The notes: generated from the sequence alone by a model not told the origin. A stretch of 64,000 nucleotides of DNA from UBA11346 sp038318565 (GCA_038318565.1 JBBQCI010000002.1:1-64000); one strand, 5' to 3'. Shown: positions 55,701 to 64,000, numbered from the stretch's first letter. Program-made: numbers and translations.

Positions 55701-56207
55701 GCAAGATCCGATCCGGCTGCCGCGGCATGGCTACGCTGCGGTATCCCAGCCGAAGCCGGCATGCTGGATGCCTATCGTCAGGCCGAATCGTCTCGTGTCG
55801 CTGAGCTTGCTCTGGTTGGTTCTGCATTTGCGCTCAAGGAAGGCCGGCTTGAGCCAGCTGCTTTCCTGGCCCGTGTGGCGAACTGGCCATCGCCCGTGCA
55901 AAGCGAAGCGGCTGCGGCAGCCAAGCGATATTGCGAGGGTAAGTGGGACGCCTTGGCCGAGCCGGCCGCAGCACTGGTCCTTCGCCTTGGCGCTCGCGCC
56001 TTGCCTGCGTGGATTGCGGTACTGCCACCTGCCCCAGCCGTCTTCATCGCACTGGCTGAACGTGTCGCCGACCCGGCGACGGCCGATGCCGTGGGAGGCG
56101 CATTAGCCCAGCGCCAAGCCCGTGATCCGGCATGGAAAGCTGCGATGTCTGGCATCACCGCCAAGGCCCAGGGCCGGCTCGATTGGTTGCGTGAGGCAGT
56201 TCCGTGA
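52791..56207 (+). CDS. Large HEAT-repeat secreted protein
   Basis: A 1138-aa protein from ATG 52791 (MRLIACLLATALTAAEPADP, signal peptide). Tandem alpha-helical repeats with HEAT-like Asp/Arg spacing run through it (DSEVRRLGAAGLRGVDL, DSAVRATALDQLVRLSD, EPRIATAAVMALAD, VRDRVLSVLANRA). Long solenoids like this act as scaffolds or binding surfaces. It joins the thioredoxin-HEAT gene (ATGA) to the cytochrome gene (GTGA). No catalytic motif is seen. Confidence 0.8.
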   Translation: MRLIACLLATALTAAEPADPAAALRLPASGPELAAAARTWEAEVLLAKLSDAYPATRRGAARLAAALPVAADRLLSALLASSDSEVRRLGAAGLRGVDLPLADLAKLPDSDVLAALIIEHPSEDPLADVALGSVIQAWLTDPHHCLQAARLIASRGTVTRWGEPLLKALEHANSQVVSAAHDALQALTRTQRSLDAYAGDRRLLAQDWRDILAAKPSLGRPDPELMALVAELPAPEALTALLARGPAALAAIERAQADATRVRRRDLESAARLLAHGVPQSLYAALGSAAFADLDHADPARRMACLRKLVGEIRTRADADGLFILVCALDDGDSAVRATALDQLVRLSDEAKRFKRAWRIEAEGLFQPEQMVRRLRRCLREGGPDEQIAGLLLVGSLESTDLIDDVMALIMSPRDDVVGTALETIKQLQVGSKQIPALVRLSADPKVPTARRVLVITVLGKINQRGPVDVRNGNSGALVTASILRMVDDPEPRIATAAVMALADSQSKGAVLRNAIDKLFKRGLTDAALSISVDRREPEVIELLAQRVIAGGADADRAALALAEGLKDASDERSKAILAVGAKPELRAVLASASLPGHAALACELGLIDIATALSHVDGDADVRDRVLSVLANRAANTAEVVLVAEVAQRASTKEQRANYAIRRRALALAARSPDRLASVASIAKDLLDVVHTDSNNENDKRTRTLKLRDGTVLHVEATVPTKRDSWDDEELSWRLVGPPPPGINSADLAILATLVASLPANDDDDRVVRDLAVAWLAGSEPAPTLASGWRHHDDLCRLLAASWPTFRDALVTRIIADMKPGESSLWQLRSWLKLDPARLAPVGVQMLVAEEEVSDYEVKPVFRVVAVLSPERISELLPAILAKPTLAKYAGELIKISGPLLLPSALALAEGPGLTEKQAIAPLAVDAVDVLVARFVTWTPTEILMRAGSIRRLRSVNSAAVDAALTRVVARSDPAAAAWLRCGIPAEAGMLDAYRQAESSRVAELALVGSAFALKEGRLEPAAFLARVANWPSPVQSEAAAAAKRYCEGKWDALAEPAAALVLRLGARALPAWIAVLPPAPAVFIALAERVADPATADAVGGALAQRQARDPAWKAAMSGITAKAQGRLDWLREAVP

Positions 56208-57556
56208 AACGACTGGCTATCGTCGCTGCCGTCATCGTCCCCGTCATGGCCGCTGCCGGATTGTGGTTGCTGCCATCCAAGTCTAGCACATCTAAGATCG
56301 CATCACTTCCGGTAGCCGTTGTGCTGCCGCTTCCAGTGGCTCTGTGCGATGTACCCAGGGACACCCCCGTGGTGATGTGGGTAGCGCAAGCGAAAGCCCG
56401 CTTCGAGCCATGTGGTTGTGTTGCCGGCATGTTCGGTGGTCTCATGCGACGCGCTGTTCTGACCTCGCGCCTGCCGCGCGAGCGCGTGCTGTCGTGCGAA
56501 CTCGGTGGCTGGTCAGGCGGTCATCAGCCGTACGAACTCTTGCGAAGTCGTTTCTATCTGCGTGGACTTGCGGCCGCCGGTGTCGACGTAGTCGCTGTCG
56601 GTACCGCTGAGATCGCCCTGGGATCGACGTCTCTCGGAACGTTACGTGCCGAGGCAAAGTTGCTCGGCTTGCCGCTAGTTTGTGCAAACCTTGATGGCTA
56701 CGACCCGCATGTGGTGATCACCGCCGGACTACGCCGCTGCCTGATTACCGCCGTGGTCGATCGCGATGCCGCTGGCAATGGCTTGACCTTGCATGACCCA
56801 GTAGAGTCGGTGACGACTCAGGCAGTCGAGGCAGTGCGGCTTGGCCTTGACCTGGTCATTCTCGCCGATCTTGATCCTGATGCATGCAAGGCTTTGGCTC
56901 GGGCGGTTCCGCAGGCTGCCCTAATCATCGGCGGTCGTACCGACCATCCGAGTCCCGAACCGGTGGCTGTCGGTTCGGTGCGCGTGCTGTGGTCTGGCAA
57001 CCACGGCAAGGTGCTTGGATCGTGGGCGTGGGGTCAACCGGCCGCCGCATTTGAACTGCTACACGACAAACTTCCGGAAGATGCAGGTCAGCGCGCCATC
57101 CTTGGCGACTACCAAAAAGCCCTGGGCGAAGCTGGATTCGATGGCACGGGAAACAGTGGCCTACGGACTTTGGGCTCGGCAAGCTTGGTTGGCACGGCAA
57201 TCTGCGCCACCTGCCACCAGAACGCCCATCGCATCCATCAGGATAGCGGTCATCACCACGCCCTCCTTGCGTTGGAACGGAAGGGTTACCAGTTCGATCC
57301 CGATTGCTTGCGCTGCCATGTCACCGGCCTGGGTGAGGGGGGCTATACGCGCGGCTCCACAACGTTTGCCGAGGTTGGCTGCGAGGCCTGCCATGGTCCG
57401 GGGTCGTTCCACACCGCGGCTGCACGCTCTGGTCGCCCGCTCGACGGTACGATGCCGCAGCTATCGGCCTCGACCTGTGTCGCTTGTCATGACGCCGACA
57501 ATAGCCCGCAGTTTGATTATGGCGTCTATTGGTTGCGCATCCTTCACGGTAATTAA
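56204..57556 (+). CDS. UshA-like metallophosphatase-type protein with tetrahaem cytochrome tail
   Basis: A 450-aa secreted or membrane-anchored protein from GTG 56204 (N-terminal helix AIVAAVIVPVMAAAGLWLL). The N-terminal half resembles UshA-like (seleno)proteins, with EPCGCVAGMFGGLMRRA (68-84) and GTAEIALGS. The C-terminal part has four CxxCH haem sites: CATCH (334-338), CLRCH (368-372), CEACH (393-397) and CVACH (425-429), in a cytochrome c554-like arrangement. It implies an extracytoplasmic electron-transfer role. It is the last gene of the operon; its stop overlaps cysS by 3 nt in convergent orientation. Confidence 0.85.
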   Translation: MKRLAIVAAVIVPVMAAAGLWLLPSKSSTSKIASLPVAVVLPLPVALCDVPRDTPVVMWVAQAKARFEPCGCVAGMFGGLMRRAVLTSRLPRERVLSCELGGWSGGHQPYELLRSRFYLRGLAAAGVDVVAVGTAEIALGSTSLGTLRAEAKLLGLPLVCANLDGYDPHVVITAGLRRCLITAVVDRDAAGNGLTLHDPVESVTTQAVEAVRLGLDLVILADLDPDACKALARAVPQAALIIGGRTDHPSPEPVAVGSVRVLWSGNHGKVLGSWAWGQPAAAFELLHDKLPEDAGQRAILGDYQKALGEAGFDGTGNSGLRTLGSASLVGTAICATCHQNAHRIHQDSGHHHALLALERKGYQFDPDCLRCHVTGLGEGGYTRGSTTFAEVGCEACHGPGSFHTAAARSGRPLDGTMPQLSASTCVACHDADNSPQFDYGVYWLRILHGN

Positions 57557-59001
57557 TCCCAGGACGCTCCATCCTTGCCGTCCTTCACCGTGATGCCTGC
57601 TGCCTTGAGCTGGTCGCGGATCACGTCGCTGGTCGCAAAATCGCGATTAGCTCGGGCCTTCTGGCGGAGTTCCAGGACCAGTGACATGACTTTGCTGAGC
57701 CGTTCATCGGCGACACCGGCCGACTGACCAACACCTAGGGCCGACAGATCGCCGGGTTGGAACATGCCGAGGACCCGTCCCAGGCCGCAGCACACGTCGA
57801 GCATCGCTTCGCGTTCACTTGGGGTGGCCTTGTTTGCCTCGCTAACCAGGGTGAACAGCTGGGCGATGGCTCCGCCAGTGTTGATGTCATCGTCCAGGGC
57901 CGCGCAAAAGGCGTTACGGGCTTTGTCCGCGGCAGCAGGCACCGGGATGGCCATAAGCGCAGCCAGTCCGGCGGCATCGATGACCGACGCGGCGAGCTCG
58001 GCGCGTGGTCCGAGCTGACGAATCAGCCTGGTCAGGGCGGTACGAGCGGCACCGACCGCGTGGGGAGCGAAATCGATCGGCCGGCGGTAGTGGCCCGACA
58101 GCAGCAGGAAGCGGATGGTCGCAGCGCCGTAGGTGCCGATCAAATGGTCGGCCATGAACTGTTTTTTGAAGGCCGGATCCTTCATGCGTGGGTCGCTTTT
58201 GCCGACCTTGACACCTTCGAACTGGATCAGGCCATTGTGCATCCAGCAATGCGCGTAGGCGTCGCCATGCGCTTCAGCCTGGGCGATCTCATTTTCATGG
58301 TGCGGGAACTTCAGGTCGTCGCCGCCACCATGGATGTCGAACTCGCGACCGAGCAGTTCACTGCTCATCACGCTGCATTCGATGTGCCAGCCTGGTCGTC
58401 CATCGCCCCATGGGCTCGGCCAGCTCGGTTCGCCGGGCTTGGCAAGCTTCCAGAGCGCGAAGTCGGCGGGGTGGTGCAGGTGCTCGTCGCGTTGGACGCG
58501 CGATCCGGCCTCCATCTCATCAAGACGTTGGCCAGAGAGCTTGCCGTAATCGGCCTGCTTGGTGATGTCGTAATAGACCCCGTCGGCGGCCACGTAGGCC
58601 CGGCCGGTGGCAACCAGATCCTGGACGTACCGCACCATATGGGCGACATATTGTGTGCAACGCGGCTGGTCGGTGATGGTTGCGACGTGCAGCTTGGCCA
58701 GCCAGCCATTGTACTGGGCGATGATGCGCTCGGTGATCGCTTGCCATGACTCGCCGGTCTCCCGGCTGCGGGTGATGATCTTGTCGTCGATGTCGGTGAT
58801 GTTGTTGACGAAGCGCACGCGATGACCGCGGGCGGCGAACCAACGCGCCACCGCGTCGAAAATGGCCGGCCCCATCAGGTGGCCGATGTGGCAATCGTCG
58901 TAGACGGTCGGTCCGCAGACATACATGCCCAGTTCGCCGGCCCGCAGGGGCACGAACGGTTCAGAGCGGCGGGTGAGCGTATTGTGGAGGACGATCGACA
59001 T
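57553..59001 (-). CDS. cysS: Cysteinyl-tRNA synthetase
   Basis: Class I synthetase, 482 aa, charging tRNA-Cys. HIGH motif intact (TVYDDCHIGHLMG), zinc ligands in MYVCGPT and GWHIECSVMSSELLG plus HGGGDDLKFPHHENE, and an anticodon-binding C-terminus. The KMSKS loop is altered to KVGKS (GVKVGKSDPRM) followed by a short insertion. Two of its lysines and the final Ser are kept, so it may be active. A variant like this may be lineage-specific. Confidence 0.93.
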   Translation of the reverse strand: MSIVLHNTLTRRSEPFVPLRAGELGMYVCGPTVYDDCHIGHLMGPAIFDAVARWFAARGHRVRFVNNITDIDDKIITRSRETGESWQAITERIIAQYNGWLAKLHVATITDQPRCTQYVAHMVRYVQDLVATGRAYVAADGVYYDITKQADYGKLSGQRLDEMEAGSRVQRDEHLHHPADFALWKLAKPGEPSWPSPWGDGRPGWHIECSVMSSELLGREFDIHGGGDDLKFPHHENEIAQAEAHGDAYAHCWMHNGLIQFEGVKVGKSDPRMKDPAFKKQFMADHLIGTYGAATIRFLLLSGHYRRPIDFAPHAVGAARTALTRLIRQLGPRAELAASVIDAAGLAALMAIPVPAAADKARNAFCAALDDDINTGGAIAQLFTLVSEANKATPSEREAMLDVCCGLGRVLGMFQPGDLSALGVGQSAGVADERLSKVMSLVLELRQKARANRDFATSDVIRDQLKAAGITVKDGKDGASWD

Positions 59002-59034
59002 GGCGGAGCAGGTTGTACCGCCCGCGCGCCGCGC

Positions 59035-60963
59035 TCAAAGCCCTTCAGGCAGGGGGACCTGGAGGGTGAATGGCAGGATCATGGGTGGCTGCTCGACTCG
59101 TGCCAAGAGGTCCACCTGCATGCCGGCGATCAGTGGAATGCGGGTACGGGCCAACCAGGAATAGGTGCCGGGCATTCCGGAGGCACGGTTACAGGTACCA
59201 TTTTCGAGTTGTTGGCCGTCAGTGCCGATGAGTGCGTAGGCTACCTGATCAAAGCCGACCAATCCGCGTACTAGCAACCCTGGGCCATACTGGCTGTTGC
59301 CAATCGAGATAGGTGCTGGCAGCACGCGGAACTGGATGGCACGGCCCGCGAAGGGCAACTCGACCGGCTGATCGGGAACCAGGGTGACCGACAACCGCTG
59401 GTTGCGGATCCGTGGAAGTTGGATCATGCCCGATAGCTGCACCTGGCGCAGTCCGGGAGTGGACGGAGTGACGGTGATCTCGGTCTGGATGCGGCCATCC
59501 CGCTTGTTGGTCGTCTCACGCAGCGGGTGGACGGCTCCGGCAGGATCGATTGCCCAGCTCGCCCAGGCCACAGTCGGCGGGCCATAGTGATCGACACTGA
59601 GGCGGGGTTCCAAGGCGGACTGCAGCTGGATCACCGCCCGGCCATCGCGGATGTCGACCCGCGATGCGACCAGCAGGAGGGGGCCGGTTGCGGTGTTTGC
59701 CGCCTGGTTCCGCTGGACCAGACGAACGGCTCCTCCGCCAAGTGCGGCATCATCGGCCAAGGCGGGAGCCAGACTGCTGGCCCCGCACAGCAGTCTGACG
59801 CCGTCCCAGAAATTGCCGCGGAAGGCCGGCAGCGTAATCATGGCTCGCGTATCGAGACCGACCTCGATCAGGACAGGATTGCCGGTTGCAGACAGACGAC
59901 GGACCCAGTCGGACAACGGCCCGGTACCAGCTGCCCAGGTCAGGATGGATGGGGCGTCGGAGATGGCGATCGGTTTTGGGGGCTGTTCGCTGGGCAGCGG
60001 CAGCAGGATCGCCAACTGGTCAGGCGACTGCATGAGCCGGCCATCCAGCTGCAGGTCTACGGCACCTTCGGGGACGCTGCGCAGGTAGCGCAGTTGTACG
60101 AAGCGATCGCCAGCCTGTCGAGTCGAACTGCCGCGCGATGCCAATTCACTCTCGCCCTGGCGCAGTCGTAGATTTGCCCGCTGCAGCAGATCTTGTGGTC
60201 CGACCACGGCGATCAGCGGGCGTCGCTCGGGCAGGGTCGCCCCTTCCCAGGTCTCCAGCAGGGGATCAATGATCATCATCGCGGAGATGGTGCGTTCCAT
60301 GACTGTCATGGTTGCGGGTTTGCCCACGGTCAGCGACGCGCTGGCGGTCCATTGGTGGAAACCCGCGACCTTGACGCTGGCCTGCAAGCGAGTTCCAGCG
60401 GGGACGGCAGCTGTGAGGTGCCACATCGTTTGACCATCCTCCCTGACGTCCGCCAATTCCAGGCCCACCAGTTGCGGGATCAGTTTGATTTCCTCCATCT
60501 TGGCCCAGGCCAACGCTCCACGAGGCAGGCGAGGCTCGGCGCGCAGCCACAGACGAAAACCATTGTCACCGGTACCAGCGATGACCGCCAGAAGAGAGCC
60601 TTGCACCTGCATCTGCTGCGTTCCAGGACTGAGGATCACTCCGCCATGGCCTACCGGGATGGGGGTGCCTGGCAGGTCAAGCTGGTCGTCCGATGGATCA
60701 CCAGGGTCAGGGCACAGGTTAAAGGCATTGCACATCGCAACCACGCCATCCCACCAGACACCGTCGACGGCTGCGATCTCGTGGATCTGCCGATCGTCGA
60801 CGCCCTCTGCTAGCCAGATGGCATTGCCAGTGGCCCTCAACGCATCCACGGCGTCGGCCAGGGTCGTAGATCCGGCCTTCCAATGAAACGGAGTCGCCTG
60901 CCCGGTATTCTCGCCGGCAGTGCCAAGCGCTATCAGCAGGAACAGCGCCAGGATGCGGTCCAT
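59035..60963 (-). CDS. Large secreted protein of unknown function
   Basis: A 642-aa protein from ATG 60963 (signal peptide MDRILALFLLIALGTAGENTG); its first base overlaps the stop of the permease gene upstream on the - strand. Two similar regions (N-terminal TLADAVDALRATGNAIWLAEGV and mid-protein LSDWVRRLSATGNPVLIEVGL, each followed by WDGV) suggest an internal duplication. The rest is beta-rich. No enzyme motif was recognised. A partnership with the permease is plausible from gene order. Confidence 0.65.
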   Translation of the reverse strand: MDRILALFLLIALGTAGENTGQATPFHWKAGSTTLADAVDALRATGNAIWLAEGVDDRQIHEIAAVDGVWWDGVVAMCNAFNLCPDPGDPSDDQLDLPGTPIPVGHGGVILSPGTQQMQVQGSLLAVIAGTGDNGFRLWLRAEPRLPRGALAWAKMEEIKLIPQLVGLELADVREDGQTMWHLTAAVPAGTRLQASVKVAGFHQWTASASLTVGKPATMTVMERTISAMMIIDPLLETWEGATLPERRPLIAVVGPQDLLQRANLRLRQGESELASRGSSTRQAGDRFVQLRYLRSVPEGAVDLQLDGRLMQSPDQLAILLPLPSEQPPKPIAISDAPSILTWAAGTGPLSDWVRRLSATGNPVLIEVGLDTRAMITLPAFRGNFWDGVRLLCGASSLAPALADDAALGGGAVRLVQRNQAANTATGPLLLVASRVDIRDGRAVIQLQSALEPRLSVDHYGPPTVAWASWAIDPAGAVHPLRETTNKRDGRIQTEITVTPSTPGLRQVQLSGMIQLPRIRNQRLSVTLVPDQPVELPFAGRAIQFRVLPAPISIGNSQYGPGLLVRGLVGFDQVAYALIGTDGQQLENGTCNRASGMPGTYSWLARTRIPLIAGMQVDLLARVEQPPMILPFTLQVPLPEGL

Positions 60964-62630
60964 TAGTTGGGCGAGCCTGCCGACGGCCGGTCTTCCAGGC
61001 GTCCAAACCAGCGTTTGGCAAGGCCGAGGAACAGGACACTCCAGACCCCGGTGATGCACAGCGACCAGCCGGCTCCGATGATCCAGGCCTCACGGGCCCG
61101 ACCCAATACCGGTGCCGCAGCCCCGGCCAGCAGCAGCCCCGCGAAGACCAGGCTGGCGAGCAGATTGATCGTGCCGCCATAGCCGGCGACTAGCTTGTTG
61201 GGATCATCCTCCCGGTAGTCGGCTAGGCGCGCTCCGATGCCCAGTGCGCTTGCTGCCAACCCGGTGGCCATGCAGGCAATGATGCCGATTTGATACAGGA
61301 TGATGGTCCAGTGCAGGTCGAGCATCAGTCCGGACAGCAGGGCCAGGGCGGAACTGACTGGCACGCCAACCAAGATGGCGAAAAGGAATTTCCCGGTCAC
61401 CACGCGGTGTCGCGGCCAGGGCGCCAGGGCCAGCACCCACAGGCGACGACCTTCCAACGACAGCAGTGGGTAGACGAAACGACCGGTGAAAGTCGCCAGA
61501 GCCATGCCGATGGCAGTCAGGTTCAGCACCGAGACTGCGGGTCGCCACCATTCGTCGAACGCAAACGCCTTGCCGAGACGCGGCAACATCAAGAGATAAA
61601 AGCCGAGCAGGCCGAAGAATGCGGTGAATTGCAGGACCTGCGCCGGATCGCGCCGGAACAGGCGCAGATCCTTTGCTACCAACAGGCCGAGTTCGCCGGG
61701 TAGGAACCACAGCGGCTTCCACGGCTGGGTGACCGACTTGCTGGAGCTGTCGTCGGGCCGTCCTGACAACGCATCGAGGTCGCGCCGGAAGCGCCGGGCG
61801 GCGACGAACTCGGCGATGACTGCTACCCCGCCGGCATTCACCATCAGCAGCAGGGTGTAATAGCCCCAGTCGTGCCATCGACTGGATAGAGCGCCGGAAA
61901 AGGCTTGCTGGGTCCACCAGCTGGGAAGGAACGGGTGTTCGGCAAAACGCAGATTCCCGATGACTTCCGTCATGAATGTCACCGGTTCGTTGTGGCGGTC
62001 TGCCGAGCCGAGTGAGAAGAACAAGCCGATGGCGATTGCCAGTACGCAGATCAACACAATCCCACGTACTCCGCGACGCAGCATCGGGATCAATTTGGCA
62101 AGCAGTTGCGCTCCCAGAGCCCCGACCGACATGCCAAGGGCGATCAGCCCAACCAATGTCACGAGTACGGCGGGCGCGAACAGCCATGGCTGGGCGGCCT
62201 CGCGCATGAGGGTGCCGATTAGAGGCAGCACCAGCACCAGTACGGCCCAGCTTGCCCACAGACCACCTTCGATTGCCGCGCCCCAGAAGATGTCGCGGTC
62301 GGCAAGCGGCAGGGCTGCATGGAAGGCGGCTGCACGGGTGCGATAGAGACTAGACCACACCAGAATGGTGTCGGATATCAGCACCAGCACGCCCATGGTG
62401 AGGAAGAACAGCGCCAGCAGCGATTCCAGCAAACGCGGCTTCAGCGCGAGGTACTGGTCCTGAGACAGAAAGATCAGCAGTGACCAGAACAGGCCAGCTA
62501 GAAGCAGCCAGACACCGGAAACCACCGCCAGGATGGTTGCCCCGCGCATCGGCTGCAGCACGACCGCGGCGTGAGTGAGGTTGGACGAGGCCCGGCGCAT
62601 GCGCCAGAGGATCGCGGATAGGCCGGACAT
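60963..62630 (-). CDS. ABC-2-type exporter permease
   Basis: A 555-aa membrane protein from ATG 62630 (MSGLSAILWRMRRASSN); alternatives at 62642 and 62729 exist but have no better ribosome site. About 12 helices are visible; the middle cytoplasmic stretch has LLVAKDLRLFRRDPAQVLQ, the ABC-2 permease hallmark. No ATPase gene is adjacent, so its partner must be elsewhere. It precedes the secreted 642-aa protein on the same transcript and might export or assemble it or a lipid. Confidence 0.75.
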   Translation of the reverse strand: MSGLSAILWRMRRASSNLTHAAVVLQPMRGATILAVVSGVWLLLAGLFWSLLIFLSQDQYLALKPRLLESLLALFFLTMGVLVLISDTILVWSSLYRTRAAAFHAALPLADRDIFWGAAIEGGLWASWAVLVLVLPLIGTLMREAAQPWLFAPAVLVTLVGLIALGMSVGALGAQLLAKLIPMLRRGVRGIVLICVLAIAIGLFFSLGSADRHNEPVTFMTEVIGNLRFAEHPFLPSWWTQQAFSGALSSRWHDWGYYTLLLMVNAGGVAVIAEFVAARRFRRDLDALSGRPDDSSSKSVTQPWKPLWFLPGELGLLVAKDLRLFRRDPAQVLQFTAFFGLLGFYLLMLPRLGKAFAFDEWWRPAVSVLNLTAIGMALATFTGRFVYPLLSLEGRRLWVLALAPWPRHRVVTGKFLFAILVGVPVSSALALLSGLMLDLHWTIILYQIGIIACMATGLAASALGIGARLADYREDDPNKLVAGYGGTINLLASLVFAGLLLAGAAAPVLGRAREAWIIGAGWSLCITGVWSVLFLGLAKRWFGRLEDRPSAGSPN

Positions 62631-62727
62631 CGTCGCCACCATACGCCCGAGGTAGGGAGGCGGAAGAACGAAGGCTGGCGTCCTTGGGACTTGGCAGAGC
62701 GCGCCTCTGACGGATCCTGCTCTCGCC

Positions 62728-63897
62728 ATGACCCTGACCGCCGCCCAGTGCCAACGCTACGCCCGCCACCTCACTCTGCCCGAATTCGGTGCGGTCGCCC
62801 AGGAGAAGCTGCTAAGTTCCTCCGTTCTGCTGATCGGCGCCGGCGGCCTGGGTAGTCCACTCGCCCTCTATTTGGCCGCCGCCGGGGTTGGCCGCATCGG
62901 CATTATGGATTTCGACGCTGTCGACCTATCCAACCTGCAACGTCAGATCGCCCATCGCACCCAGGACATCGGTACGCCCAAAGCTCGGTCGGCCAAACGG
63001 GCGATCAACGACCTCAACCCTGAGGTGGTGGTAGATGTCTATGAAGAAGGCATCACCAGCGCGAACGCCCTTGAGATCGTTGCCAAATACGACGTAGTGA
63101 TTGACGGCACCGACAACTTTCCGACCCGCTACCTGGTCGGCGATGCCTGTGTCATGCTTGGCAAGGTCAACATCTACGGTTCGATCTACCGTTTCGAAGG
63201 CCAGGCGACGGTGTTCGACGGCCGCAAACTGCCTGACGGCTCGCGCGCCGGCCCGTGCTACCGCTGCCTCTACCCCGAGCCGCCCAGCCCTGGCGAAGTC
63301 CCCAGTTGTTCGGAGGGCGGTGTTCTTGGCGTCCTGCCCGGCATCATCGCCATGGTCCAAGCGACCGAGGCGATCAAGGCCCTGACCGGCATGGGCAAGC
63401 CGCTAACCGGCCGCCTGATGCGCTACGACGCCTTGAACATGCAATTCCGGGAATTAAAGATCCGCCGCGACAAGGCCTGCCCGGTGTGCGGAGATCATCC
63501 GACCATCACTCAACTGATCGACTACGACCAGTTCTGCGGTCTGGGTCGTAGCCAGACCGAGGAAGCTCCGGCCGCGGAGATGAATGCCCCCACGTATGAA
63601 AAGCTGCGCGAGGCCGGCACCGACCATCTGTTGTTGGATGTCCGTGAAGGCTACGAACTGTCCATCTGTCAGATTGAGGGGAACACGCACATCCCGCTCG
63701 GCGAACTACCCGCACGGCTTGGTGAATTGGCAGCATGGAAGGTCCGTTTGGTGGTCTGCCAGTGCAAGAGCGGCCGCCGTTCGATGAAGGCCCTGGACAC
63801 CCTCAAAAAACACGGATTCACCAAGGTGGTCAATCTGGAAGGCGGCATCCTGGCGTGGGGTGAGCATACCGGCGATCCAAACATCGCGGCGTACTAG
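62728..63897 (+). CDS. moeB: MoeB/ThiF adenylyltransferase with C-terminal rhodanese domain
   Basis: A 389-aa sulfur-carrier activating enzyme (MoeZ/MoeBR-type). ThiF core: LIGAGGLGSPLALYLAAAGVG, DFDAVDLSNLQRQ, GTDNFPTRY, the zinc CxxC pairs CYRC and CPVC, and the crossover Cys in PSCSEGGVLG. A rhodanese domain (about 285-389) has the active loop CQCKSGRRS. It adenylates and thiolates a ubiquitin-like carrier for molybdopterin, thiamine or cysteine synthesis. The stop is TAG at 63895. Beyond 63898 I see nothing in the remaining 103 bases. Confidence 0.93.
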   Translation: MTLTAAQCQRYARHLTLPEFGAVAQEKLLSSSVLLIGAGGLGSPLALYLAAAGVGRIGIMDFDAVDLSNLQRQIAHRTQDIGTPKARSAKRAINDLNPEVVVDVYEEGITSANALEIVAKYDVVIDGTDNFPTRYLVGDACVMLGKVNIYGSIYRFEGQATVFDGRKLPDGSRAGPCYRCLYPEPPSPGEVPSCSEGGVLGVLPGIIAMVQATEAIKALTGMGKPLTGRLMRYDALNMQFRELKIRRDKACPVCGDHPTITQLIDYDQFCGLGRSQTEEAPAAEMNAPTYEKLREAGTDHLLLDVREGYELSICQIEGNTHIPLGELPARLGELAAWKVRLVVCQCKSGRRSMKALDTLKKHGFTKVVNLEGGILAWGEHTGDPNIAAY

Positions 63898-64000
63898 CCG
63901 AAGGGCGTGTTTGCTCGTTAACACGCAGCACGCTGGTCTACCGGTTGGGTAATCCCGGCTCGTAGTTCGAGCTATGCCAGATGTTGCCGTTCAAGTACTT

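Overview
This GC-rich 64 kb window comes from a Gram-negative-type (diderm) bacterium. A member of Planctomycetota or a close relative is the best guess. The reasons are a long MoxR/DUF58/BatA-like/VWA/DUF4159 operon, a UshA-like metallophosphatase fused to a multihaem cytochrome, HEAT-repeat proteins, an FHA-kinase protein, and a cysteinyl-tRNA synthetase whose KMSKS loop is changed. This assignment is inference: no rRNA, tRNA or phylogenetic marker tree is available. I found no rRNA, tRNA, CRISPR array or intact insertion sequence.

Layout. 1-11.6 kb is a stress and metal-resistance block on the + strand: a BON-domain gene cut by the window edge, two tandem small heat-shock genes (the first broken by an in-frame TAG), a P2-type cation ATPase, and a CzcCBA-like heavy-metal efflux operon flanked by a Cys/His-rich and a His-rich secreted protein. 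It ends at a 14-bp hairpin shared with convergent pyruvate kinase. 11.7-19 kb holds pyk, a family 9 glycosyltransferase, and a compact three-gene operon: a VIT/VWA surface protein with a GlyGly-CTERM-like tail, a rhombosortase and a small membrane protein. This operon is divergent from a sigma-54 activator, with a candidate sigma-54 promoter facing each way. 19-28.2 kb is mostly - strand housekeeping and accessory genes: a chimeric nitroreductase remnant, a PPOX protein, purU, a DUF1802 gene, a ribokinase, proS, a class I glutamine amidotransferase-like peptidase, and a phosphonate-type ABC importer (phnD-phnC-phnE) behind a Fur-box-like palindrome. A decayed gene follows.

28.2-40.1 kb: a PIN/TRAM protein is divergent from an FHA-pseudokinase/GT39/BirA operon. 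Then come a hybrid histidine kinase, a STAS protein, asd, a periplasmic rhodanese and leuA. 40.5-57.6 kb is one tightly coupled ten-gene operon: a secreted 837-aa protein, MoxR, DUF58, two VWA membrane proteins, a large coiled-coil membrane protein, DUF4159, thioredoxin-HEAT, a HEAT-repeat protein and a UshA-like tetrahaem cytochrome. Nearly every junction is a short stop/start overlap, which suggests a stoichiometric envelope machine. 57.6-64 kb: cysS, a large secreted protein with an ABC-2-type permease, and a MoeB/ThiF-rhodanese protein.

Best candidates for undescribed biology are (1) the sigma-54-controlled VIT/VWA-rhombosortase unit and (2) the MoxR-to-cytochrome operon. A Fur-like box on a phosphonate-type importer and the FHA pseudokinase coupled to a glycosyltransferase come next.
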